Part shown: positions 1 to 8,663 of the stretch, piece by piece
Numbering within the stretch: the stretch's first letter is position 1
How the letters are laid out: every line of letters starts with the position of its first letter
NCBI RefSeq assembly: GCF_007828955.1
Contig: NZ_VIVR01000001.1
Span: 7,440,001-7,504,000, forward strand
DNA length: 64,000 bases
Reading direction: 5' to 3'
DNA from: Kitasatospora atroaurantiaca
GTDB taxonomy: Bacteria; Actinomycetota; Actinomycetes; Streptomycetales; Streptomycetaceae
The notes under the pieces: generated by a model
Told to the model about the DNA's origin: nothing
Database searches by the model: none
What the model saw: the letters and a program-made list of their open reading frames with translations, nothing else
Translations under genes and position numbers: made by a program

Positions 1-401
1 CCTGCCAAGGGCCTGCGCCTGCCGCTCCTGTCGGGGGCCGTGCAGTTTTCGATCGTGCAGTGGAGGGACCTGCGCGATTCAAAGTGGTGAATACCAGTCA
101 GATACCCGTTCGGCCGCCGGGGGTCGTGGTGCGCTCTCGCAGCCCACGGCAACCAGCGCTCCGAGTGGGACGCCGGCTGCCGCTTCGATTTCGAGAACCC
201 TCGGTGACGGCATCGACGGCCGTCACCCCAGGCGGCCGTGGGTGGATTCCGGGGCGTAGTGCCTGTGAGTGGCTGCTGCTGATCGAGCTGAGCCGGGCCT
301 CTGCGGGCGCTCCTACGTCTGCGCCGGCAGGGATGCCCGTGGGTACGACAACCGAGGGCTCGAACTGCGTTGCGCGCCCGGCAAGATCTCTGAGAGTGGC
401 C
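1..401. other. no gene recognised
   Basis: I see no supported gene here. The open frames run antisense or out of frame to the flanking gene, have Arg/Pro/Gly-rich translations without any recognisable motif, and lack a ribosome binding site. The 3' end of the tRNA methyltransferase gene on the minus strand begins at 402, so this stretch lies downstream of it. It could hold the terminator of that gene or the end of a gene outside the window. Confidence 0.5.
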
Positions 402-818
402 CTAGCGTTCGGTGCTCCGGCCCAATACCGGCTTGACGTCCAATACGGGGGTGCCGTTCAGGGCCTCGAGGTTACTGACCCGGATCCGCAGACCTTCGAC
501 GGCCAGGATGGTGACCCGGTGCAGGCCGATGGGGTTGGGGCGGTCCGGCGAGCGGGTGGCGAAGACACCGGTCTCCGGGCGGGAGAGGTCCCCGCGCGGG
601 TGGACAGCGAGCACCTCGCGGTCGGCGCGGTGGAGCCAGGTGAGCAGCAGGACGTCTTGTCCCACCTCCAGGTCCCGCAGACCCTGGGCCACCGAGGGGT
701 CGAAGACCAGCCAGACGTCCGGTCCGCCCTCGTCGCCCTGCTTGGGTGCCTCCGCCCGCTCCAGAAGCGGTGACTCCACCCAGCCGATCGTCCGTACCTG
801 GTACTGCCCGTCCGCCAT
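402..818 (-). CDS. trmO: TrmO/TsaA-family tRNA-threonylcarbamoyladenosine N6-methyltransferase
   Basis: A 138-residue protein matching the compact TrmO (TsaA/VirR) fold. This family uses S-adenosylmethionine to methylate the N6 of threonylcarbamoyladenosine at position 37 of certain tRNAs, in the cytoplasm. The family signature is visible: an IGW-x-ESP start after a short N-terminus, the central block FATRSPDRPNPIGLHRVTIL, and a C-terminal DVKP motif, each of which contributes to the SAM/dimer interface in the family. The ATG at 818 was chosen because it is preceded by GAGAGGAG about 6 nt away; a longer open frame extends upstream but looks non-coding. It follows the Rieske gene on the same strand after about 220 nt, so it could be cotranscribed. 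The proteins of this size in actinomycetes consist of the catalytic domain only; E. coli TrmO is longer. The family call is firm, the exact tRNA substrate is inferred. Confidence 0.85.
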   Translation of the reverse strand: MADGQYQVRTIGWVESPLLERAEAPKQGDEGGPDVWLVFDPSVAQGLRDLEVGQDVLLLTWLHRADREVLAVHPRGDLSRPETGVFATRSPDRPNPIGLHRVTILAVEGLRIRVSNLEALNGTPVLDVKPVLGRSTER

Positions 819-1042
819 TGCTCTCCTCTCGGCGACACCGAGTCTAGGGGGCCGCCTGTGGACCGTGGCGGAGCCGAGCAGGGCGGCCAGGGGATACGAC
901 CGCCCCCCGATCCGGTCGCGCTCCCGTTGAGGTGAGTGATGGTCACGGGTCCGGACCTCGTGGCCTTCCTGCACGGCGCCCCCGCCTCCGCAGTAACGGG
1001 CATCGAGACACCGCTGTGGACCGAGATCCGTTCCTCCCGGGA

Positions 1043-2260
1043 CTATCCGTGACCGGCGGACCCGTCGGCCGCCGGGCCGGGGCCTTCCGGGAAGCCGTTG
1101 ACGCTCGGCGGCGCGCCCTGTGGTCCACCCACGCCGAGTTGCTCGGGACGGAGGGGCACGCCGTTGGTCCGCAGGACGTCGCGGACGTCCAGGATCAACG
1201 GGAACACCTCGTGGTTCCGGTCCTCGCCCTGTTCGTCCCAGGCCCGCTGCTCGGCCTCGACCGCCATCCGGTCCTGTGCGAACACCCGCTCGGTGAAGCG
1301 CCGGATCAGCGGCCACGCCAAGTGGATCACCCCGGGGACCGGCGGCTTCGCGATCATCAGCAGGCCGTAGGCGTGGTTGGTGCGCTGGTCGGCATCCTCC
1401 GGCACGTAGGCCGCCCAGAGGGAGAACGCCGGGAGTTCGGCACCGTCGGGAACGGCCTGAAGGGTCTGGTACGGGTACTCGGCGCGGATGGTGACGACGT
1501 CGGGTTTCTGCCGCCCGCCGAGCCCCTCGGCGGCCAGCAGACCGGCACCGCGGTCCTTCCTGCCCCCGGCGGGGACGAACAGGTAGCGGGCCTCGACGAA
1601 CCGCGGACCGCGCTCGTACCCCAGAAGCTCGGGCTGGATCCTGCCCAGCACACCCCGGTGCAGGAACTGGTGGTTCATGTCCAGCAGGTTCTCGTGCATG
1701 AAGGAGTAGTGGCACCGCACGGTGCGGGAGAACGTCATGGTTCGGTGCGTGGCCGCATGGAACTCGGGTAGCACCGGAAACGGCGTCCCTTCGGCCTTCC
1801 CCGGGGCGCCGGGGAAGACGAACACCAGGCCGTAGGCCTCACGGACCGGGTATGACCGCACGCCGCGCGGCGGCCGCTCGCACCCCTTGGGCAGATACGG
1901 GATCTGCGAGATGTGGCCGTTTCCGCGGTAGGCCCAGGCGTGGTAGCAGCAGCGCAGCGCCTCCCCCTCCACGACGCCCAGGCTCAGGGGCACCTGGCGG
2001 TGTGCACACCGGTCCTCCAAGGCATGGACCTTGCCGCTCCGGCCGCGGTACAGCACGATCCGCTCACCGGCGAAAACAGCGGCGAAGGTGCGTCCCCTGG
2101 GTACTCTTCGGGACACGGCCACCGGATACCAGAAATCCGGATCGATCCCGACGCGCCGCAGGTCGGCGACGGCTTCCTGGTGGTCGTTCTCCGGCTGTGG
2201 AGGTAACCCCGCCGGTCCGTCGGCGGGGTACCGGTCCACTCCGGGTCGGGCCTCGGTCAT
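1043..2260 (-). CDS. Rieske [2Fe-2S] oxygenase alpha subunit
   Basis: A 405-residue Rieske non-heme iron oxygenase. Residues 40-140 form the Rieske domain with C85-x-H87 and C104-x2-H107 (16 residues between H87 and C104) binding the [2Fe-2S] cluster. The catalytic domain carries the mononuclear iron motif D194-x2-H197-x3-H201 within the stretch NLLDMNHQFLH. Members hydroxylate or demethylate aromatic, steroid or alicyclic substrates using electrons from a separate reductase, and act in the cytosol; no reductase gene is near, so a shared one must be used. The ATG at 2260 has AAGGA 9 nt upstream; the open frame continues about 480 nt further but that part is Arg/Ser/Pro-rich noise. The C-terminus ends in a Gly/Pro/Ala-rich tail. 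Subfamily is closest in feel to PaO/KshA/vanillate-demethylase-like alpha subunits; substrate unknown. Confidence 0.88.
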   Translation of the reverse strand: MTEARPGVDRYPADGPAGLPPQPENDHQEAVADLRRVGIDPDFWYPVAVSRRVPRGRTFAAVFAGERIVLYRGRSGKVHALEDRCAHRQVPLSLGVVEGEALRCCYHAWAYRGNGHISQIPYLPKGCERPPRGVRSYPVREAYGLVFVFPGAPGKAEGTPFPVLPEFHAATHRTMTFSRTVRCHYSFMHENLLDMNHQFLHRGVLGRIQPELLGYERGPRFVEARYLFVPAGGRKDRGAGLLAAEGLGGRQKPDVVTIRAEYPYQTLQAVPDGAELPAFSLWAAYVPEDADQRTNHAYGLLMIAKPPVPGVIHLAWPLIRRFTERVFAQDRMAVEAEQRAWDEQGEDRNHEVFPLILDVRDVLRTNGVPLRPEQLGVGGPQGAPPSVNGFPEGPGPAADGSAGHG

Positions 2261-3019
2261 ATGTGCTGCTTCCTTGCGCTCGGGCCGGGAGGACGCGGTC
2301 ACGGAAACGCCGGGTGCCCGAGGTGTACGCACCCGGTGCGGCCGAGATGTTCGCCGCCGAGCCGCTTCAGTGGCTGTCGATCGGCGGACGCGCCGCTCGT
2401 GGCTTCGCGTCGATCCGGCATCCCGAAAGGCCGAAGGCGATCCGTCGGCCGCTGCAGGACTCCACCTCCCTACGGTGGCCGGGGGCAGGGCGAACGGCAA
2501 CTGCGGCGGTGTGCAGCTGCTCGGACACCCGGCTCGCACGCGGCGCGCCTGCCAGGCTCCGGGCCTTCGCACAGCAAGGCGGCGTGGGCCGGCCGTCGTC
2601 GGTCGGGGCGCGGCTCGACGGCGCTGACCTGCGGGCTCGCATCTTGCGCCGCGGCCCCGTCCACGCGAGCGGCCGTCGCCCGAGCGGCCCACACGCGGCT
2701 GGGGACAGCACAGTCCGTCGGAGGTGTCAGACGGCTGAGGCACGGCTGTCTCACGCCCTCGCTGACAGCCAGGACCGAAGCCATGATGACGCTGCGGCGG
2801 AGTAGGACTCCGGCGAGTCCTCAGTCCTTGTACTGCTCACGGGGCCTGCTTGTTGCTCTGGGGGTCCAGAGCGTTCCTCCGCGGGTCTGGCTGGGGGACA
2901 ACCTCCTGAGCATCCGCCAGCAGGTTCAGCCTCCCCAGCCGATGTCTTGGCAAAGCGAAGGACGGTGGTGACGGTTCCGGGGTTTCCAGGGTGGCCCGCT
3001 CGTACGCTCCTTGATCTCT
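2261..3019. other. long intergenic region, no gene recognised
   Basis: About 760 nt between the Rieske gene and the end of the STAND NTPase gene, both on the minus strand. All frames give Arg/Ala/Pro-rich translations with no motif and no ribosome binding site at their starts. The part nearest 2260 holds the Shine-Dalgarno sequence of the Rieske gene and presumably its promoter; I cannot point to a clear -35/-10 pair. The G+C bias by codon position is lost here compared with the flanking genes, which fits non-coding or decayed DNA. Confidence 0.5.
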
Positions 3020-6000
3020 CTATCTCCGGAGCCTGCGCCACCACGTCTGGACGCGGGCGAGGGCTCCAGCTGATTCGCTGCCCTTCGATGTTCCCGGAGC
3101 GCCGTAGACCCGCACACCGCCAGCACTGACCATCACACGAGCGTGGGGATTCTGACGCAGGAGCTCGGCCATGAGGCCGATGGTGTCTTCCGGGCCGTCG
3201 GCCTTTGCCCGCCAGCTGGCAAGGCTCCGACGCGTGGTTTCGACGAGTGGATGGTCCGGGCCCAGGGCGCGGAGGAGGTCAGGTAGCAGCGCCTCGAAGT
3301 CCGCAACCGCTGTGGCCGCGTCTCCGCCGGCCTCGGCTCGCCAGCCCGCGAGGTTATGCCGGACGGCGAGGACGTCGTGATGGTCGGGTGGCAGGAGCCG
3401 TAGGTGGTCGGCCAGCAGTTGCTCGTGGGCTTGCGCCGCGCCTGGCGCGTCGCCTGCGACACCGAGCCAGTGGGCGAGGCTCCGGCGGGAGCCCAGGGTG
3501 TCCGGATGGTCAGGTCCCAGGGTTCGAAGTTGGGCGTCGACGAAGGCCTGGAACGCCGTAGCCGTAGCGGCGGTGTCACCGGTTCGCTCGTGGCAGTGAG
3601 CGATCCGGTGCCGGAGTTCCAGGATGACGTGGTGGTCAGGGCCAAGGGCTACCAGTCGGTCGGAGAGGAGCCGTTCAGGTACGTCCGCCGCGTCGGCCGT
3701 GTCGGCCGAGTCGTCGGTATGCACCTGCCAGAAGGCGATCAGCTCGCGGATGTTCACGATGTCCGGGTGGCCGGGGCCGTCATCCTGCGGCTGATCGTCG
3801 ACGAGGTGGCCGAGGATCTCCTCCAGAAGCGTCGCCGTAGCGGCCGGATCTCGCGCCATGCTGTGCCAATGGGCGTGGGTGATCCGGGCACCCAGGACGA
3901 TGGGATGCTCGGGCCCCAGAACACGCTCCATGTCGGTCAGGAGTCGTTCCAGGTCGCCTGCGACGGTTTCGGCAGGTGCGCACGCTGCGCCTTGCGCGTT
4001 GGCCAGCTCAAGCCGGGTGGTCAAGGTGACCGGGTGACTGGGCCCCAGGACCCTTTCCATGTCGGTGAGAAGCAGTTCGAAGGTCGTCACCACCGACGCA
4101 GCCGGCTCTCCCGCGGCGTGCAGGCACTGGGCGAGTTCCCCCCGGGTGGTCAGGGTGTCGGGGTGGTCCGCCCCCAGGGCATGTGTTTGGTCGGCCACGA
4201 GTTGCGTGTAGGCCTTCATCGCGCCAGCCGGGTCTCCCGACGCCGCCTGCCAGTGGGCGAGCGAGCCCCGGGTCCTGAGTGTGTTGGGGTGGTCCGGTCC
4301 CAGGACGGTGACCAGGTCGGGCACGAGTTGCTCGTATGCGGCCAGGGCGCTGGCCGGATCCCCTGACCGTCCCCGATACATGGCGAGGTTGTGCCGGGCG
4401 GTCAGGGTATCGGGGTGGAGCGGTCCTAGCCGTCGGACCAGGCCGGGCAGTAGACGCTCGTATTCCTCGATTGCGCCAAACGTGTCCCCGAGCTCCCCGC
4501 GCCGTACTGCGAGGTTGCTGCGGGTGATCAGGGTGTGGGGGTGATCGGGGCCCAGCACACGCAGTCGGTCGGCCAGGAGCTGCTGGTAGGCCTCGACCGC
4601 TCCCACTAGGTCCCCGGCTTCTCCACGCCAGTATGCGAGGTCTCCGCGGGCAACCAGGGTGTGCGGGTCGTCGGCGCCCAGCTGGCGCTCCGTGTCCGCG
4701 GTGAGGCCGGAGAAGTACTCGATCGCCGCTCGGACCAGGCCCGTTTGACCGAGGCTCCGGCCGTGGATTTCCAGGACCTGGTGCATGCCGGGCCGCCACA
4801 GGGCGTCCCGGGTGTCATTCCTCCTGAGGGCGGCGGCCCCGGCCCGCAGACGGTCTCCGTTGTCCCGCTCCTGTCCGGTCTGCAGCCACACCTCCAGGAG
4901 CGCGTCTGCGGCTGCGGGCACGGGATCCGGTGCCGACGGGCGGCCATGTGGGCTCTCCCGGACGGCGCGTTGGAGGAGCTGGTGCGTCTGAACCACCGTG
5001 GTCTGCCGGCTGGTGAGTCGGTCAACGAGGTTGAGTCGGTGGAGGGCCGTCAGTGCGTCCTCCGCGGCCACTTCGTCGACGGCCTCGCCGGCCTGCCGCT
5101 CCGGGGCTGATCCCCTGGGTCGGCGGAGGGTGAGGTAGCCCCGAGTGGCCTCGCTGGTCAGGACCGCGACCGGGATGCCATCGCTGTTGAGGACGGACGC
5201 CAGCTCCAGGAGCGGCCTGGCCAGTCCTGCCGGTCGGTGGGCGTCGGCGAGTTCGATGGACATGTCCCACAGGGCGGCGACGGTGCGGGTCTGCTTGTCC
5301 GGAAGGCCGCCGATGGGGGACATCAGCTCGGTGAGCGTTTTGGCCCGGCGTTCCAGCAGGTCCAGGTATTTGTCAATGGTGCGCCCGGTCTCGACGAGGT
5401 AGGCGCTTGCCTGTGCGAGCGCGAGAGGGAGATGTCCGAGGGCGTCGGCCAGCCGGTCGAGGTCGGCGTCGCTGTCCTCCGGGTTCCGCTCGGGACGGCC
5501 GAGGGCACGCCGCAGATAGGCGCGGGACTCAAGGGGCTCGAAAACCCCGATCTGAATGACGCGCCGGGTGTCCGTGGTCCAGGCGGCATCGCGGCTGCGG
5601 GTGGTGACCAGCGTCCGCCCGGTTCGCACCTCGGGCGGCAACAGGTCGTTCAACTCGGCAAGCTGTGGGACATCGTCGAGGACGACCAACCAGCGGCGTC
5701 CGCTGGTACGCAGCCAACCGCGGAATTCTCGGGCAGCGGTCTCGGCGTCGACTCCTCGCAGGCCGCCGTCGATCAGCTTGCGTGCGGCCTCGGCGTAGGC
5801 GCTCGTGATGGCCTGCGCGCTGGTGGCACTCACCCAGACCAGTACCTCGACCGGCTCCGCCCCGTCATCGTCCGTCTGCGGACCCGCGACGGCGCGCTCC
5901 CAGACGGTGCGGGCGTACGCGGCGGCGAGCTGGGTCTTCCCGACACCGCCCGTGCCGGTGATGACCTGCCCGAGCACGGCGGCACCACCGTCGGCCAGGG

Positions 6001-6244
6001 CGTCGGCGATCTCGTGGGTCTGTGAACGGTCCTGGTAGAACCCGGCCCGGTCGGGGAGCAGGCCGATCAGAGCGGGCCAGCTGGGTGATTGCCACGGCTC
6101 GGGCGAGGAGTTGACCACCGTGACGCGGGCACCAGGGCTGCCGACGACGCTGTACAGCACGTCCCCAGCGATGCCGATCGCCCCTTCGCCGCTGACGTCC
6201 AGCCGAGTCTCGATGGGCTGCCGAGATTCATCGGGGGATGTCAT
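3020..6244 (-). CDS. STAND NTPase: NB-ARC domain plus about 12 TPR repeats (NLR-like)
   Basis: A 1074-residue cytoplasmic signal-transduction ATPase. After a short N-terminus with a Gly/Ala/Val motif (residues about 17-44, AIGIAGDVLYSVVG), the NB-ARC module shows Walker A GTGGVGKT (K103, T104), Walker B WLVVLDD (D190, D191), a TLVTTRSRD sensor and an LGHLPLALAQA (GLPL-type) motif. From about residue 490 to 1030 it has twelve repeats of roughly 40-45 residues with the signature LGPDHPxTLxTRxxLA, i.e. kinesin-light-chain-like TPRs. The C-terminus is short and basic. NLR-like proteins of this build sense a ligand with the repeats, oligomerise and activate an effector; several bacterial ones act in antiphage defence or programmed death. 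The gene overlaps the upstream two-helix gene by 4 nt (ATGA), so the two are translationally coupled and probably work together. Function is inferred from architecture. Confidence 0.9.
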   Translation of the reverse strand: MTSPDESRQPIETRLDVSGEGAIGIAGDVLYSVVGSPGARVTVVNSSPEPWQSPSWPALIGLLPDRAGFYQDRSQTHEIADALADGGAAVLGQVITGTGGVGKTQLAAAYARTVWERAVAGPQTDDDGAEPVEVLVWVSATSAQAITSAYAEAARKLIDGGLRGVDAETAAREFRGWLRTSGRRWLVVLDDVPQLAELNDLLPPEVRTGRTLVTTRSRDAAWTTDTRRVIQIGVFEPLESRAYLRRALGRPERNPEDSDADLDRLADALGHLPLALAQASAYLVETGRTIDKYLDLLERRAKTLTELMSPIGGLPDKQTRTVAALWDMSIELADAHRPAGLARPLLELASVLNSDGIPVAVLTSEATRGYLTLRRPRGSAPERQAGEAVDEVAAEDALTALHRLNLVDRLTSRQTTVVQTHQLLQRAVRESPHGRPSAPDPVPAAADALLEVWLQTGQERDNGDRLRAGAAALRRNDTRDALWRPGMHQVLEIHGRSLGQTGLVRAAIEYFSGLTADTERQLGADDPHTLVARGDLAYWRGEAGDLVGAVEAYQQLLADRLRVLGPDHPHTLITRSNLAVRRGELGDTFGAIEEYERLLPGLVRRLGPLHPDTLTARHNLAMYRGRSGDPASALAAYEQLVPDLVTVLGPDHPNTLRTRGSLAHWQAASGDPAGAMKAYTQLVADQTHALGADHPDTLTTRGELAQCLHAAGEPAASVVTTFELLLTDMERVLGPSHPVTLTTRLELANAQGAACAPAETVAGDLERLLTDMERVLGPEHPIVLGARITHAHWHSMARDPAATATLLEEILGHLVDDQPQDDGPGHPDIVNIRELIAFWQVHTDDSADTADAADVPERLLSDRLVALGPDHHVILELRHRIAHCHERTGDTAATATAFQAFVDAQLRTLGPDHPDTLGSRRSLAHWLGVAGDAPGAAQAHEQLLADHLRLLPPDHHDVLAVRHNLAGWRAEAGGDAATAVADFEALLPDLLRALGPDHPLVETTRRSLASWRAKADGPEDTIGLMAELLRQNPHARVMVSAGGVRVYGAPGTSKGSESAGALARVQTWWRRLRR

Positions 6245-6696
6245 CGAACCTCGCTGTCAAGGCCGAACGCGCTGCCGCTCACGGTTCCTCCGATGGCTCG
6301 CGAACCGTCCCCACTGGCTCGGACATCCCGGCGGGCCGCATCGTCCACGCCGGGCCCGGACCTGCCGGGAGCCACGGGCGGCTGCCCAACGACTTTGCTG
6401 CCCTTCCCGATGGCACTGCCGATCACGTCTCCGCCGACCGCCAAGGACTGAGCCCCAGAGGCGTGCACTTGGACAGCTCCTGGGGGATCCTGGGAGCCGC
6501 CGGTGGAGACTGCGGTGATCTGCCACACCGACACTACGAGCCCGGCCAGCGCGACCACGGCCCCCACGACACTCGCAGCCTTGTCGGCCGACTCCAGATC
6601 CACCAGGACCGCCGTCAGCACCAGTGCGACCGTACCCACGGCGCAGGCCCCCGCCACGACTCGCCACACCCACACCCGGCCCGAACCTGCTGTCAC
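6241..6696 (-). CDS. two-helix membrane protein with duplicated Gly/Ala/Val motif, coupled to the STAND gene
   Basis: A small protein of about 151 residues without a recognised domain. Two hydrophobic helices come first (VVAGACAVGTVALVLTAVLV and SVVGAVVALAGLVVSVW), followed by a Gly/Ser-rich tail containing two imperfect copies of one motif: ASGAQSLAVGGDVIGSAIG and ASGDGSRAIGGTVSGSAFG. A third version of the motif sits at the N-terminus of the neighbouring STAND NTPase. The 4-nt overlap with that gene argues for a shared operon with this gene first. The GTG at 6696 was chosen because AGGGG lies 7 nt upstream and it leaves a normal membrane-protein N-terminus; an in-frame ATG at 6774 is the alternative but its only purine-rich stretch is too close. 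A membrane-active effector recruited by the NTPase is a reasonable guess, not shown. Confidence 0.7.
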   Translation of the reverse strand: MTAGSGRVWVWRVVAGACAVGTVALVLTAVLVDLESADKAASVVGAVVALAGLVVSVWQITAVSTGGSQDPPGAVQVHASGAQSLAVGGDVIGSAIGKGSKVVGQPPVAPGRSGPGVDDAARRDVRASGDGSRAIGGTVSGSAFGLDSEVR

Positions 6697-6996
6697 GTCC
6701 CCACCCCTAGCCGGCCCGAAGGCCGTATCCACACAGGCACCGCAACCAGCCACCAGCGTGCCACCGCGCTCCATGGCCCTGCATCACATTCGTTCAATCT
6801 GTTACCGGATCAGCAAGGAGTCGCCGATTCCCCCACGCCCCGGCTGATCGGCGCGTTGCTGCCGCTCACGGGCGTGGCGGTGACGGCCCTCCTGCTGCAC
6901 CGGCGGACGGTCGGGTGAGGTCGTGGACCCGTCACCGCCGCTGCCCGGGTTGGCTAGGATGACTTGACGAGACGTCAGAGACTTCGGGGAGAGCTG

Positions 6997-7848
6997 ATGC
7001 AGTACGAGATGGCACCCGGTGAGATGGCCTCGATCGTGACAGGGGAGTGGCAGCCTCCGGCGGAGCTGAACACCGGAATCCCCCACCCTGCGCGGATGTA
7101 TGACTACTACCTGGGTGGCAAGGACCACTTCCCGGCCGACCGGGAGGCTGCCGAGAAGATCATCGCGCTCATGCCCGATGCCCGGCTCGGGGCCCGGATC
7201 AATCGCGAGTTCCTCGGCCGTGCGGTGGAGTTCGCGGTCGGCTGCGGTGTTCGGCAGTTCCTGGACATCGGCACCGGGATCCCGGCGGTGGGCAGCACCA
7301 GCGAGGTCGCCCACCGAGTCGCTCCGGACGCCCGCGTGGTCTATGTCGACAACGACCCGATCGTCCTCACCCACGCTCGTGCCCTGCTGGCCCACCACCC
7401 GGCCGGGCACACCACGGTGCTCCACGCCGACCTGCGTGACCCGGCCGCCATACTCGCCGATCCGGGCCTGAAGCAGGCACTCGACTTCTCCCGGCCGGTG
7501 GCCCTGATGCTGGTGGCGGTGCTGCACTTCGTCCGGGACGAGGAGGGGGCCGCCGAGACGGTGGCTCAGCTGCGGGACGCACTGGCACCGGGAAGCCTGC
7601 TGATCCTCTCGCACGGCACGCAGGACCTGATGACGCCGCAGATGGCCGCGGAGACCACCCGGATCTACAGCGGTGCCAGCTCGCCGCTGGTCCTGCGGAC
7701 GCGGGCCGAGGTGGAGAAGTTCTTCGGGGACTTCGAACTGGTCGATCCCGGCTTGGTGCAGCTGCCCCTGTGGCGGCCGCAGGGGCAGCTGCACCAAGGC
7801 TGGCAGGAGGCGGCTCCGGCGTATGCGGGAGTCGCTGTCAAGCGGTGA
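6997..7848 (+). CDS. SAM-dependent methyltransferase, DUF574/Methyltransf_19 family
   Basis: A 283-residue class I methyltransferase of the DUF574 family, which is greatly expanded in streptomycetes. Hallmarks: the N-terminal HPARMYDYYLGGKDHFPADR block, the SAM-binding motif I FLDIGTGIP, an acidic end of strand 2 in VVYVDNDPIV, and the LMLVAVLHF segment. Substrates are unknown; several members sit beside regulators or specialised-metabolism genes. The start at ATG 6997 is set by GGGGAG about 7 nt upstream; a TTG at 6964 in frame would add 11 basic residues but lacks a ribosome binding site. It is divergent from the STAND/two-helix operon with about 300 nt between. Oddly, the last 100 nt of the gene contain a perfect 19-bp inverted repeat (7752-7798), which imposes the sequence QLPLWRPQGQLH. 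Confidence 0.88.
   Translation: MQYEMAPGEMASIVTGEWQPPAELNTGIPHPARMYDYYLGGKDHFPADREAAEKIIALMPDARLGARINREFLGRAVEFAVGCGVRQFLDIGTGIPAVGSTSEVAHRVAPDARVVYVDNDPIVLTHARALLAHHPAGHTTVLHADLRDPAAILADPGLKQALDFSRPVALMLVAVLHFVRDEEGAAETVAQLRDALAPGSLLILSHGTQDLMTPQMAAETTRIYSGASSPLVLRTRAEVEKFFGDFELVDPGLVQLPLWRPQGQLHQGWQEAAPAYAGVAVKR
7752..7798 (+). repeat. perfect 19-bp inverted repeat inside the methyltransferase gene
   Basis: The arms 7752-7770 (CTTGGTGCAGCTGCCCCTG) and 7780-7798 are exact reverse complements separated by 9 nt. The hairpin lies wholly inside the coding sequence, 50 nt before the stop codon, and would be very stable in mRNA. It is not followed by a T run, so a simple terminator is unlikely. 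Confidence 0.9.
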
Positions 7849-7934
7849 CGTGACCCCCGGTCAACGGCTCGGGTGTCGCGTTTCCAACCGACCCCCCACC
7901 ACGCATCTGTGCAGGTCAGGGCTCCTGGCCCGGA

Positions 7935-8485
7935 TCAGGTGCGCACGTGGCGGCGCAGCTCCGCGTAGCGCCACGTCTCCGCGGCTCCCACCGCCGCGAG
8001 GACGACGAGAACGCCGCCGAGCGCGGCGAGGGGCGGCAGCGCGGCTGCTGCCGGGCACCAGGCGAGCGTCAGGATCAGGGCCGCGAGACGGAACGGGCCC
8101 CAGACCTTCACGGCGATCCAGCCGAACACCAGCAGTCCGGCGAGGTAGGCGGCGATGCCGCCGCACAGCACGGCGGCGTAGAACCAGCCCAGGTGGTGGC
8201 TGCTGCCGGCGTGTGCGACGACGCCCTCGACGCCGAGAGCGGTGAGTACGATGCCCGCGGCCATCGGGAAGTGGCCGACGCCGTACGCGCTGGAGGCAAG
8301 CGCCAGCCGGGTGTGCCCCGGGACTGGTGGAGCCGGTGGCGCACGATATGGGTGACGACGTCGAAGTAGAGCCACCACAGTCCGGCGGCCGTGGCGACGC
8401 CGAGCGCGGCTGCGATCAGCAGAGGGGTGCTGACCGGGTGCTGCGCGGCGCCGGCGCCGAGGGCGGTCAGGGACTCGCCGGAGCG
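7935..8485 (-). pseudogene. remnant of a low-temperature-requirement A (LtrA) family membrane protein, truncated and frameshifted
   Basis: Two reading frames together give the second half of an LtrA-type polytopic membrane protein. The upstream frame carries GESLTALGAGAA and a helix ending in GLWWLYFDVVTHIVRHRL (about 8485-8320); the family continues in another frame with SAYGVGHFPMAAGIVLTALG and three further hydrophobic helices to the stop at 7935. The break between them lies near 8300-8330. LtrA proteins have about 370-420 residues and the first half, with roughly the first five helices, is missing altogether. So this is either a decayed gene or a deletion remnant with one frameshift. The proposed function of LtrA is unclear even for intact members. 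Its damaged neighbours downstream suggest a decaying patch. Confidence 0.7.
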
Positions 8486-8663
8486 CCGGAAACGTGCGCG
8501 AGCCCTGGGCCCGATGGTGCGGGTGAGGGCCTCGACGCTGTCGATGGTGCCGTCCGGCGTGGTGCCGCGGCAGGCCGGGCTGTTCCAGGGAGCGCTGTTC
8601 CGGGGAGTGACAGGGCCCCCCACATGCCTCCCGCCCAGGTCACAGCCCCGCGAGACTGGAACC

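Noticed and set aside
402..1715. Extended start for the TrmO-type gene
   Set aside because: The upstream part overlaps the Rieske gene in another frame; ATG 818 with GAGAGGAG and the family N-terminus settle the start.
1043..2743. Extended start for the Rieske oxygenase
   Set aside because: The extra 160 residues are Arg/Pro/Ser-rich without similarity, while ATG 2260 has a good ribosome binding site and fits family length.
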